24,884 nucleotides of DNA, taken from the IMG/VR virus record IMGVR_UViG_3300033571_008377, positions 1 to 24,884 of that record. One strand, given 5' to 3'. Both the position numbers and the translations under genes were made by a program. Source of the stretch: a virus. Of this stretch, positions 7,266 through 15,117 are shown piece after piece (position 1 is the stretch's first letter; each line of letters begins with the position of its first letter). The notes under the pieces were generated by a model. It was not told where the DNA came from and ran no database searches. It saw only the letters and a program-made list of their open reading frames with translations.

Positions 7266-7877
7266 GTGGCTGCAACACCAAAGAACTACAACGCGAATCA
7301 AATCATCTTGGGACCCTGCGATGTCTGGGTGAACACCGCCCTTCCAGCTGCGACGACTCGGATCACGCTGGCAACGAACGGAACACCGGATGATGTCACG
7401 AATACGGCCGTGATCCACCTCGGGATGACCGAGGCGGGTGTCACCTTCGAGTACACGCCAGAGGTCCAAGATTTCACGTCTGATGAGCTGACTGCGCCGC
7501 ATATGTCGCGGCTCATCTCAGAGAGCGCACGCATTACCGGCAATTTTCTCCAGGTGTTCAACTGGGCATTGCTTGAGAAAATGACGGTTGGCGGGAAGTA
7601 CAACACGAACAGCGCATACGAGGAGCTGACCTTCGGTGGTCTGTCCGATATTGCTACCTTCCCTGTCGCGCTGATCGGCAAGGACATCAGCGGCACGGAT
7701 CAGTACTGGGTGATCCACTTGTACAAGACCTACAACAAGGCAGGCTTCAGCTTCACCGTCACGCGACGTGACCAGAGCAAGGCACCGTTCGAGTTTATGG
7801 GCTTGGCGATCACTTCCCGGGCGGCTGGCGACCAGATCGGCAACTTCTGGCATCAGGGCGTTGCGAATACGGCCTGA
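7266..7877 (+). CDS. Major tail tube protein
   Basis: This 203-residue protein starts with GTG behind AAAGGAG. Its placement just upstream of the tail chaperone pair and tape measure is the standard position of the tail tube gene. Features include ILGPCDVWVN, a long VTFEYTPEVQDFTSDE strand-turn segment typical of tube proteins (the loop that contacts the next ring), then helical and strand segments ending in FEFMGLAIT. It should polymerise into hexameric rings around the tape measure. A 109-bp hairpin-rich gap follows, the longest spacer of the late module. Confidence 0.82.
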   Translation: MAATPKNYNANQIILGPCDVWVNTALPAATTRITLATNGTPDDVTNTAVIHLGMTEAGVTFEYTPEVQDFTSDELTAPHMSRLISESARITGNFLQVFNWALLEKMTVGGKYNTNSAYEELTFGGLSDIATFPVALIGKDISGTDQYWVIHLYKTYNKAGFSFTVTRRDQSKAPFEFMGLAITSRAAGDQIGNFWHQGVANTA

Positions 7878-7881
7878 TCCT

Positions 7882-7973
7882 ATGGGCCACACGTGGCCTA
7901 GGCTGCATTTTTGGTCCACACCCTATGGGTTGCTATGGGCTACCAACTGTCAAGCAATCCTTGACGGTTCAAC
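7882..7973 (+). other. Hairpin-rich spacer after tail tube gene
   Basis: The spacer between the tail tube and chaperone genes holds three repeats of CTATGGG (near 7880, 7922 and 7934). A short stem-loop, TGGGCCA-CACG-TGGCCTA, lies near 7883-7900 and a run of five Ts follows it within about ten bases. A second perfect stem, GTCAAG-CAATC-CTTGAC, lies near 7949-7965. Together they look like an attenuator or transcript-processing region that lowers expression after the abundant tube protein. No promoter pair with proper spacing is visible. Confidence 0.4.
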
Positions 7974-7986
7974 AAGAGGCTAACCG

Positions 7987-8460
7987 ATGAAGGCAAGAGA
8001 CTACCGCAGACTGCGCCAGCAACGGGAGGTGACTGCAGATGTCACTCTCCCGTCTGGTGCTGTATTCACACTCAGACGCCCTTCCCTCGATCTCTGGATC
8101 GCTTCGGGACGGATGCCGCAGACGTTTTTGAGAGCAATGCTTGAGACGCAACAGGCGACGCCAGGCGCTCAGGTTGTCTTCTCGGCTGAAGAGACGATGG
8201 ATGGGATCCACTTCGTGCGGGACCTTGTCTGCTTCGCTTGTGTCAGTCCACGGGTGGCCACAAATCCCGCGAGTGAGGACGTGCTCGACCTGGCCGAGCT
8301 GGACGCGGCTGATTACCAGTTCTTGGCCTCTTGGGTACAGTCCGGATCGCCGGATGTGCCGGTGACCACAGAGAATGGTGAGGTGCCTCAAGAAGGTGTC
8401 GCCCGCTTTCGTCAGAAACAACCAGGAAGGGCTGTTGGCGCTGGCACTGACGGCGAATAA
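7987..8460 (+). CDS. Tail assembly chaperone, upstream (G-like) frame
   Basis: This 157-residue protein lies just before the tape measure, where siphophages encode chaperones that coat the tape measure during tail assembly. The body reads REVTADVTLPSG, then FTLRRPSLDLWIASG, then VLDLAELDAADYQFLASWVQ, a pattern common in these chaperones. AGAGG lies seven bases upstream of the ATG. The final ~25 residues overlap another frame whose product resembles the T-like half, so ribosomal frameshifting is likely. A shift at TTT-C (8407-8410) would give a fusion of about 203 residues. Confidence 0.75.
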   Translation: MKARDYRRLRQQREVTADVTLPSGAVFTLRRPSLDLWIASGRMPQTFLRAMLETQQATPGAQVVFSAEETMDGIHFVRDLVCFACVSPRVATNPASEDVLDLAELDAADYQFLASWVQSGSPDVPVTTENGEVPQEGVARFRQKQPGRAVGAGTDGE

Positions 8461-8599
8461 GTTCGGTGGGCGGCCGTCCGGGATCCTCGGGATCTTGGAT
8501 GATGTGGTGGCGCTCGATCTCGACAATGCAGCGGCAATGAGACTGCAGCAGTGGGAAGACGAGCGATTGAAGATGATCCACGGAATCAAGGACGATTGA
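8375..8599 (+). CDS. Tail assembly chaperone, downstream (T-like) frame
   Basis: This frame is +1 relative to the preceding gene and is open from 8366. The ATG at 8375 has no convincing ribosome binding site, so the segment is probably expressed as an extension by frameshift, not as a free protein. From NNQEGLLALALTANKFGGRPSGILGILDD onward it is helical and acidic, and the RPS-ILGI-D motif with a downstream A-L-D-DNAAA block is usual for the C-terminal part of such chaperones. It ends one base before the tape measure start codon. Confidence 0.65.
   Translation: MVRCLKKVSPAFVRNNQEGLLALALTANKFGGRPSGILGILDDVVALDLDNAAAMRLQQWEDERLKMIHGIKDD
8407..8410 (+). promoter_or_regulatory. Candidate +1 frameshift site (TTT-C)
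   Basis: In the upstream chaperone frame the codons read CGC TTT CGT. Phe-tRNA can re-pair from TTT to TTC, which moves the ribosome +1 into the frame that encodes the T-like segment. The site lies inside the only region (8366-8460) where both frames are open. No classic -1 heptamer was found there, and -1 would not give the right frame. No pseudoknot was identified. Confidence 0.35.
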
Positions 8600-8600
8600 T

Positions 8601-11366
8601 ATGGCACTGAATAGAAATGAAGTCGGGCTACAATTCGTTCTTACCGTGGATTCTGTCGGCGCTGTGACCGAAATCAAGCGGATCACGAATGCCTTTATCA
8701 CGATGGGCAACAATATCCGTCAGGAAGTCGGGCGGATAAACGGCTCACTCGATCAGCTTGCCAAGGCAGCACAACGCACGGGCGAGAGAGTAGGCGATAG
8801 CTTCCGAGAGCCGCTGGAACGCGCTCGACAATCGACAAGCAGCCTTCAAGAGGCTTTCTCGAATCTTGGCAACGTGCTGACGGTGGGTGTTACACTGCCC
8901 TTGGCGGGACTGTCGGCCGCTGCGATCCAGTCGGCTGTGGATCTCGACAAGACACGGGCACGGCTCGCGGCTCTGATGGGCTCGACTGAAGAGGCGAACA
9001 GGGTAATCGGTGAGTTGAACAAGCTCGTGGCGCAGACACCCGGGTTGACGTCCGCCTTTGCAATGGACGCCTTCGCGCAGATGCGAGCACTGGGCACCAT
9101 TGGCGAAGAGTCGATTATGAAACTGACGGCGTCTCTGGGTCGTCTCAATGCCGTCTTTACGTTGCAAGATCCGCAGCAGTTCATCCGGAACATCACGCAG
9201 ATCTTTACCCAGGGCTTCGAGCGAGCTGACATCAAGGAAGCGCTTGGACAGGTGCCCATCTTCGAGCAGTTACTCGAACAGGCATTCGGGACCAAGGACG
9301 CGGCCAAGTTGCGCCAGCTCAAGGACGCAGGCGCTCTCACGTCAGATACCTATTTCCAAGGGCTGATTGAGGCCATCGACAGGAATCCGGCCTTCGCTAA
9401 TGCACAAGAGACGATTGCTGGACGATTCGCCAAGCTCACGACGCAACTACAGACAGCACTCGTGCCTCTTGGTGAGCGATTGCTTGCGGCAATCATTCCA
9501 GCGATCGAACGACTATCGCCGATCTTGATCGGGCTACTTGATGCCTTCTCGAAGATGTCGCCGGCTCTTCAGAATACCGTGATCGCTGGCGGCGCATTCC
9601 TTGCTTTCCTTGGTCCGGCGATCCGGCTCACAGGTGAATTGCGAACGGCCTTTGCCTCGTTGATGGTGATCTTGACGGCTGGGACTGGCGGCGGGCTCAT
9701 TGGTGCTCTTGGACGATTGCGGATCGCTCTTGGTGCGTTGGCAATCTCGAATCCCGTGACAGCCGCCGTCCTTGGTGCCTTGACGGCGATTGGCGCAGCA
9801 TTCGCCTACATCAACAGTGAGTTGGATGGGCTGACCACGAAGACGAAAGCATTTGCGGTGGCGGCGGCTAGTATTGCCGGCGGTGGTGGTGCGGCTGTGC
9901 TGTCTGGATTTGCGGCAGCAGCTGAGCGACGGCGCACACCAGCAGCAGCGGCCGAACAACCTGCAACACAACAGGCGACGGATATCGAGTCGATCAGGAA
10001 GCGATTGGCGGACCAGCTGAAGCTGACCACAGACGGCCAAAAGAAGATCACGCAACGGACGATCGACTATGAGCGGCTTGTGCGGGATATCGTCAACGAA
10101 GAGGGCCGGCAACGTTTGCAGCTCTTTGAGGTGCAGACGCAACAGCAGCTGGCAGCATTGAAGCGCAGGTATGACGCGCAAGAGTTGAGTGAACGGCAAT
10201 TTGGTGAGCAGACGCTTCGCCTTCAGATGGAACAGGCAAACCGAGAGATGGCCGTGTTGGGCGATCAGCGGGCTAGACTCGAGGGTGATCTTGCACGGAC
10301 GCGGAACGCAGAGCGACGGTTGCAGATCGAGAAAGAGCTTGCGCAGGTTGCCGGTGAGCAGGCAATCAAGCTGGCGCAGATCGGTGGGTTGCTTGATGAT
10401 CGGGCCCAGCGTGGGACGTTGCCGTTGTTCACCGTCGACCCGGCGCAGGTAGAGCAGGCGTTGGATATGGTGGACCCGATTCTCGAGGATTTCCGGGCAA
10501 GGCAACAGGCGCGACTGGATCAGATCACGGGACTGGATACCCAAGCGATCAGGACGCGGACTGAGATCATCACCATCGAGAACCAGCTTGAATTGCGACA
10601 GATCAGCCGGACGGAAGCGCAAGAGCGCATCAATGAGTTGCTCAGACAAGAGCGTGATCAGCGCATCGCCAGTCTACAAGCCCAGATGCAAGCGCTCGAC
10701 ATCACTGAAGAGCAGTCCGCCAAGCTCGCGCAGCAGATCGAGCTGTTGCGAACACAAGGCGAGACGGCGCGGCAGATGGGCTTGAGCGATGTCCTGCAGG
10801 GCGTGTTCGATCAGATCCGTGAACCCGCGGCGATGCTTGGCGATGCGATCAATGGGATTCGATCGGGTGCCGAGCAGATGATTGAGACGATGATTCTCAC
10901 AGGCAATCTGAGCGGCCAAGCCTTTCTCAAGATGGCGCGTGGTGCGATCGCTGCAATGGCAGCAGAGGCGGCCGTGTCAGCGATTATGCAGCTCGCCAAG
11001 GGCCTAGCGCAGTTGGCTGTCGGCAATGTCGTAGGCGCAAAGCTGCACTTCAGCTCGGCGGCGACCTTCGGCAAGGTGGCACTCGGTGCCGGACTAACAG
11101 CCGCTGCCCTCGGTGCAATCGCACCCGGTGGTGCGTCCGAGTCTGGTGGCACTGGTGGCCGTTTCGTCACGGGTAATACTGGGCGGCCTGAGACTATTTC
11201 ATTGATCCAGGGCCAGTCAGGGAACAGGCGAGAGCCGCAGGTGATTGTTATTCGCGCAGAGACAGAACCGGGTGTCGTTGTTCGGAAGGTGATGGAAAAC
11301 TATCGCGAGAATGGCGAGATGCGCCAGCTCATTCGTCAGGATATTATGGCAGGAGGGACTATCTGA
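8601..11366 (+). CDS. Tail tape measure protein
   Basis: This 921-residue protein should set tail length and be ejected during infection. The N-terminus (1-110) is helical and Gln/Arg-rich. Residues ~110-290 match the tape measure domain (LVAQTPGLTSAFAMDAFAQMRALG, then an IFTQGFERADIKEALGQVPIF segment). Residues ~325-450 are strongly hydrophobic (AFLAFLGPAIRL, AVLGALTAIGAAFAYI, AAASIAGGGGAAVLSGFAA), typical of membrane-inserting parts. Residues ~460-760 are long coiled coils. The C-terminus is Gly/Ala-rich. By the known rule of about 0.15 nm per residue, the tail would be near 138 nm, an inference. The start follows AAGGA with one base after the previous stop. Confidence 0.93.
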   Translation: MALNRNEVGLQFVLTVDSVGAVTEIKRITNAFITMGNNIRQEVGRINGSLDQLAKAAQRTGERVGDSFREPLERARQSTSSLQEAFSNLGNVLTVGVTLPLAGLSAAAIQSAVDLDKTRARLAALMGSTEEANRVIGELNKLVAQTPGLTSAFAMDAFAQMRALGTIGEESIMKLTASLGRLNAVFTLQDPQQFIRNITQIFTQGFERADIKEALGQVPIFEQLLEQAFGTKDAAKLRQLKDAGALTSDTYFQGLIEAIDRNPAFANAQETIAGRFAKLTTQLQTALVPLGERLLAAIIPAIERLSPILIGLLDAFSKMSPALQNTVIAGGAFLAFLGPAIRLTGELRTAFASLMVILTAGTGGGLIGALGRLRIALGALAISNPVTAAVLGALTAIGAAFAYINSELDGLTTKTKAFAVAAASIAGGGGAAVLSGFAAAAERRRTPAAAAEQPATQQATDIESIRKRLADQLKLTTDGQKKITQRTIDYERLVRDIVNEEGRQRLQLFEVQTQQQLAALKRRYDAQELSERQFGEQTLRLQMEQANREMAVLGDQRARLEGDLARTRNAERRLQIEKELAQVAGEQAIKLAQIGGLLDDRAQRGTLPLFTVDPAQVEQALDMVDPILEDFRARQQARLDQITGLDTQAIRTRTEIITIENQLELRQISRTEAQERINELLRQERDQRIASLQAQMQALDITEEQSAKLAQQIELLRTQGETARQMGLSDVLQGVFDQIREPAAMLGDAINGIRSGAEQMIETMILTGNLSGQAFLKMARGAIAAMAAEAAVSAIMQLAKGLAQLAVGNVVGAKLHFSSAATFGKVALGAGLTAAALGAIAPGGASESGGTGGRFVTGNTGRPETISLIQGQSGNRREPQVIVIRAETEPGVVVRKVMENYRENGEMRQLIRQDIMAGGTI

Positions 11367-11845
11367 TGTCATTCATCTATAACACGGCAAAGCAAGCCTT
11401 TCTTGGTGCGGACTTAGATCTACTTGGCGGTAAGATCGGCGTGGCGCTGATGCGCAACACCTACTCAGGCACGAACGCCGAGACGAGCCTTTCAACACAC
11501 GCGACGCTCGGCGCAATCGGAACGACGAATATCGTTGCCACCGCTTGGTTAAATGCTGCCACGAACGCAAATCAATCAAGCGGAATTACTATCACAAATG
11601 GCATCTTCGACGGGCCTGACGTAATCGTTCAGAGCGTCAGTGGCGACACAAGCGTGACAATCAACGCTGCTCTGATCTTCGAACATACTGCGACTGGTGT
11701 AACAGCTCTCAATACTAGCGCAACAGGTGCCATTCCAATTGCCTATATCAATCAGGTAAGCTCGGGATTAGATATCGTTGGGCCAGGTGGCGCAAACGTG
11801 ACAATCGTTTGGGATGATGGTGCCAATAAGATCTTCGCGCTGTGA
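11366..11845 (+). CDS. Minor tail / virion structural protein
   Basis: This 159-residue protein overlaps the tape measure stop by one base (TGATG). It starts MSFIYNTAKQAFLGADLDLL and continues KIGVALMRNTY, a pattern of a common phage structural family annotated near tail tips. The rest is Thr/Ala/Ile-rich beta structure ending in VTIVWDDGANKIFAL. There are no cysteines and no signal peptide. Its general plan (short helix, I-G-x-x-L strand, terminal beta hairpin) recalls the gene at 4903-5304, so the two may be distant relatives. Likely located at the distal tail. Confidence 0.6.
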   Translation: MSFIYNTAKQAFLGADLDLLGGKIGVALMRNTYSGTNAETSLSTHATLGAIGTTNIVATAWLNAATNANQSSGITITNGIFDGPDVIVQSVSGDTSVTINAALIFEHTATGVTALNTSATGAIPIAYINQVSSGLDIVGPGGANVTIVWDDGANKIFAL

Positions 11846-11854
11846 GGATGACCT

Positions 11855-13849
11855 GTGACGAAACTCTACAGGCCGCACTACGCATTCACCAAGCAATGGT
11901 TCGCGAGCAATCGTGACCGGCTGTGCCTTGTCTTCAACCTGCCAATTATCGGCAAGTGGTTACGTCGTCAGCTAGGCCTGCGCCTTAACGGCAAGCTGAT
12001 TGATATCACGACAGACTCACTCATAATTGAGATAGCACCGGGCGAGCGTGAGTATACGGGCTGGACGCGAGACGTCGTATCTCAATTCGTCTATGAGACA
12101 GCCAAGCCTTTGTGGTGGGCCATCCATTATTGGGATGAATGGATTGCAGATCGCTGGATCCCAGAGCTGTCCTATGGATTCTCGACAATCACTAGGCAAT
12201 TTATTACTCTGCCCGCCGACTTCGGTAATAAACCATTCGATATCATGATCTCCGCTGATGCCTCTGGTGAATTTTCTCGCGTGAGAAATACGCCAACAGG
12301 AATCAACCCTGTAGAACCTGCGACTTTTCAGGTATGGGAAGCTCCTCCCGGAAGCAATCCAACAAACATTGAAGTTGCTGTTGAGCGATATAATAGCGGA
12401 GGAATTAGGCACCGGCTCACTCGCGGATTTTTGCATTTTAGCGTGGAAATCCTCGCGGGCAATCGTGGCGAGTACAAGCCAGGAATGATTACCGTCAATA
12501 CTGCTCATGTGATCGGAGTAGTCGTAAGCGAGAATGCGCCTAAAGATGGCCTAGCAATCAACCAGTCGACGATCGATCCATCACGTTCAAGTGGCACGCT
12601 GCAAGGATCGGATTTTAGGCAGACGCCCGTGAGCACGGCAACCTACTTCCCTTTTGTTGGAGCGGTCAACGCAGGTACAACTTCGCCATCCCAATTCGTT
12701 TATGGTACGACACGAGCTATTGATCCAGACACTGGCAACATAATAGCCCTTCGACCTGGAAGCAGTCCTCAGAATCAACCTCTTGCCTACCAGTGGATTT
12801 TAAATGCTACGGGCAGAACCTACCTTGAGACATCATACTATCCACCAAGTTTCGGCGCGTTTGGGTCACATACTGGGTTGGCTCGTTTTTGTGTGAGACA
12901 ACGTGAGGACGTTACGGGAACACCAGACGTCACGTCTTCGACTACATTATTCTCGAAATACAATACGTTTCTTTCTCACGATTGGATTCAGCAAAACAAT
13001 CAAACACCTTTCCATGCCCCTAGGCTGACGATTCGATACACGCCAGCATTGATTTTTGACGCAGCATCGGTTGATCCGGTGACTACTCGATTCGGATTGC
13101 CGCAGGTTACCGCACCACGCAGGATTCAGGCAGTAGGAATTGCGCCGCTATCAAATCGGATTGGATTGCCAAATCTTAGCAAGCGAGAATTTCAGATACG
13201 GCCGCAAGGAATCGTGAGTACCCTGCGGATCGGCCTTCCTCGTATTCCATTGGTCAGAGCAACAGGTATTGCATCGACGACGGCGATTGGCAGGCCAACG
13301 ATCTTGCGTGCTATTCGCCCGATAGGATTTACATCGACTCAAATCGGGAAAGCTGTATGGTTCACGGGCAATGGTTTGCCCTTCCAGCTTATTGGATTGA
13401 ATGCCACGCCAAAGATCGGACAGCCATTCATTGAAAAGCAAGCGCCTCTTGAGATCCGTCCTATTGGTTTAGGCCCGCTGATCAAGATTGGCACTCGTGG
13501 CTATATCAGTGACGGCTTCCCGGACTATATCTACGCGTCGAAGCTGATTGACCTTCCGCTTGAGTACCAGACCGTGACGTATGAGTATGACGGCGGACGA
13601 GTAGACACAAACGTCCAGGTGTGCGGGATGCGTCGCTGGCGGCTCGAGTACGAAGGGCTCAGCGAGGTTGAGCTGGCCGCTCTCGTTGATCATTTCAATC
13701 TGGTACAAGGGCGCACTGGGACATTCATTTTCTACCACCGGCGCGACGAGATCAGGTACACGAACTGCCGCTACGTGTCATTCGACATTCCCGCACGGAT
13801 CAAGAAGTGGGCCAATAACGTGTCGATCGTGATTGAGAGGCAAGAGTAA
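11855..13849 (+). CDS. Distal minor tail protein with degenerate tandem repeats
   Basis: This 664-residue protein starts with GTG after GAGG. The N-terminal ~115 residues contain aromatic patches (WWAIHYWDEWIADRWIPELS) seen in phage minor tail proteins. A variable beta-rich region follows. Residues 412-550 contain about six degenerate repeats of 19-24 residues with an IGLP...I-P-GI-S core. The last ~75 residues (RRWRLEYEGLSEVELAALVDHF, then NCRYVSF) form a domain shared with the next gene and resembling distal tail proteins of the gpM/DUF2460 type. Part of the gene has lower GC content than its neighbours. It is probably a tail-tip or side-fiber component. Confidence 0.65.
   Translation: MTKLYRPHYAFTKQWFASNRDRLCLVFNLPIIGKWLRRQLGLRLNGKLIDITTDSLIIEIAPGEREYTGWTRDVVSQFVYETAKPLWWAIHYWDEWIADRWIPELSYGFSTITRQFITLPADFGNKPFDIMISADASGEFSRVRNTPTGINPVEPATFQVWEAPPGSNPTNIEVAVERYNSGGIRHRLTRGFLHFSVEILAGNRGEYKPGMITVNTAHVIGVVVSENAPKDGLAINQSTIDPSRSSGTLQGSDFRQTPVSTATYFPFVGAVNAGTTSPSQFVYGTTRAIDPDTGNIIALRPGSSPQNQPLAYQWILNATGRTYLETSYYPPSFGAFGSHTGLARFCVRQREDVTGTPDVTSSTTLFSKYNTFLSHDWIQQNNQTPFHAPRLTIRYTPALIFDAASVDPVTTRFGLPQVTAPRRIQAVGIAPLSNRIGLPNLSKREFQIRPQGIVSTLRIGLPRIPLVRATGIASTTAIGRPTILRAIRPIGFTSTQIGKAVWFTGNGLPFQLIGLNATPKIGQPFIEKQAPLEIRPIGLGPLIKIGTRGYISDGFPDYIYASKLIDLPLEYQTVTYEYDGGRVDTNVQVCGMRRWRLEYEGLSEVELAALVDHFNLVQGRTGTFIFYHRRDEIRYTNCRYVSFDIPARIKKWANNVSIVIERQE
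13088..13502 (+). repeat. Degenerate protein-level tandem repeats in minor tail gene
   Basis: About six repeats of 19-24 codons share the order (R/K)-(I/F)-G-x-P ... I-x-P-x-G-(I/F/L)-x-S. The units begin near residues 412, 435, 458, 477, 496 and 520. Identity is moderate and insertions vary, so they are old repeats. They probably form a beta-rich stalk. DNA identity between units looks low. Confidence 0.65.
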
Positions 13850-15117
13850 TGGCTGGATTCGTCAATGAAAATGAGACATATACGCTCAACCCTGATTTCA
13901 TTCGATATCTACCATCGGGCGGTCAGAGCTTTATTGCCACAGCAACTTGGAGAAATATATCAGGGGTGGCGAGCGAAGTTCTTTTGTCGAATGGGCGATT
14001 CGTGATTGTTGGCACCAGCAGTGTTGAGGATCGATGCGCAATTGCAGCGACAGATAAAAACCCAGCCATTGCACCGTCATTTTCAAACTCGGACTTCCCG
14101 TTGAATCTTGGCGCACCTGTACTTGGTGCGATTGCAGATGATACGAACGCAGTCCAGATGCCGGGCAATATGTCTTGGGAGGTGTCAACGACGCTTCGTC
14201 GATTCGGCGGGCTGACATATCAGAACGTGCTTGACAATGCATTCCCAAGCCGAAGTTCTACCGACGGCAATTTCTGGTTCGGGCTGACAAGGATTGCTAC
14301 TCGCGACATTCAACAGTGGGATTATTGCGTGAATATCTATGCGGGCACCGGAACGCGGAATATACGCAGCTTCCCGCATACGCCGAACTCTGTGCTGATT
14401 ATTGAGCAAGATCCGTTCGTGCAGCTACCACCGCGCCCAGTTTTTTGGCGTCAAGGTGTCTGGAAAAACGCCGATCAGGTAATCCGGATTCAGTGCATCA
14501 ACAAGGTGATTCGGTATTTCATCGATGACTTGCTGATCTATACGTCACGGGTGCCATTTGATTTCAACGATCCCGTCTATATGGCGATCCTGATGGATTG
14601 CCAAGGACAAGCGATAACGCCGCCCGTGCTGGTGACAGGAACGAATGTCCTTGTTGGGAACCCTGTTGCCCTTGGACCATCAACAGGCGCAGATTGTGCT
14701 GGTTTGTTCCCGTCACCCGGAGGTGTACCCTTGCCGATCAATGTCACCGCGATTCAAGGCGCTGTCGCTCAGATGCCAGCTCTACCGCAAGGGCCGACGG
14801 ATCCGATCCCGGTACGATTCCAAGAGGTGGCCGTCAACTGGGGCGAGTTCGAGCAGCGGTTCGGGACTGGACAGGGTGACGTGAACACGTTACAAAGGAC
14901 GCCAATCCGCCGCTTCGAGATTGAGTGGGATGGGCTGACACCTGAGCAGGCTGGCGCACTCGACGCGCACTATGAGCGCTCTCATGTTGGGTTGTCGTTT
15001 ATAATGACGTATCGTGGCGAGGTGTTGACGAACTGCCGCTATATGTCCTATTCCCGCACCGATCACACGCGCTACTGGGTGCAATCTCGCCAAGCCACGA
15101 TTGTGAGGTACCCGTAA
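13849..15117 (+). CDS. Minor tail protein with lectin-like domain
   Basis: This 422-residue protein overlaps the previous stop (TAATG). Residues ~20-260 look like a concanavalin/laminin-G-type beta sandwich: FWFGLTR, then a CVNIYAG segment, then IRIQCINKVIRYFIDDLLIYTS, and an AILMDCQGQAI segment. Such domains can bind carbohydrate. The C-terminal ~65 residues (RRFEIEWDGLTPEQAGALDAHY, then TNCRYMSY) align with the end of the preceding protein. A Pro/Ala-rich linker joins them. It is likely a tail-tip subunit with a possible host-surface contact role; carbohydrate binding is inferred only. Confidence 0.6.
   Translation: MAGFVNENETYTLNPDFIRYLPSGGQSFIATATWRNISGVASEVLLSNGRFVIVGTSSVEDRCAIAATDKNPAIAPSFSNSDFPLNLGAPVLGAIADDTNAVQMPGNMSWEVSTTLRRFGGLTYQNVLDNAFPSRSSTDGNFWFGLTRIATRDIQQWDYCVNIYAGTGTRNIRSFPHTPNSVLIIEQDPFVQLPPRPVFWRQGVWKNADQVIRIQCINKVIRYFIDDLLIYTSRVPFDFNDPVYMAILMDCQGQAITPPVLVTGTNVLVGNPVALGPSTGADCAGLFPSPGGVPLPINVTAIQGAVAQMPALPQGPTDPIPVRFQEVAVNWGEFEQRFGTGQGDVNTLQRTPIRRFEIEWDGLTPEQAGALDAHYERSHVGLSFIMTYRGEVLTNCRYMSYSRTDHTRYWVQSRQATIVRYP

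Noticed and set aside
9534-10649. Minus-strand open frame of 371 codons within the tape measure
   Set aside because: Shadow of the tape measure frame; the product is a low-complexity Leu/Arg/Gln-rich string with no motif.
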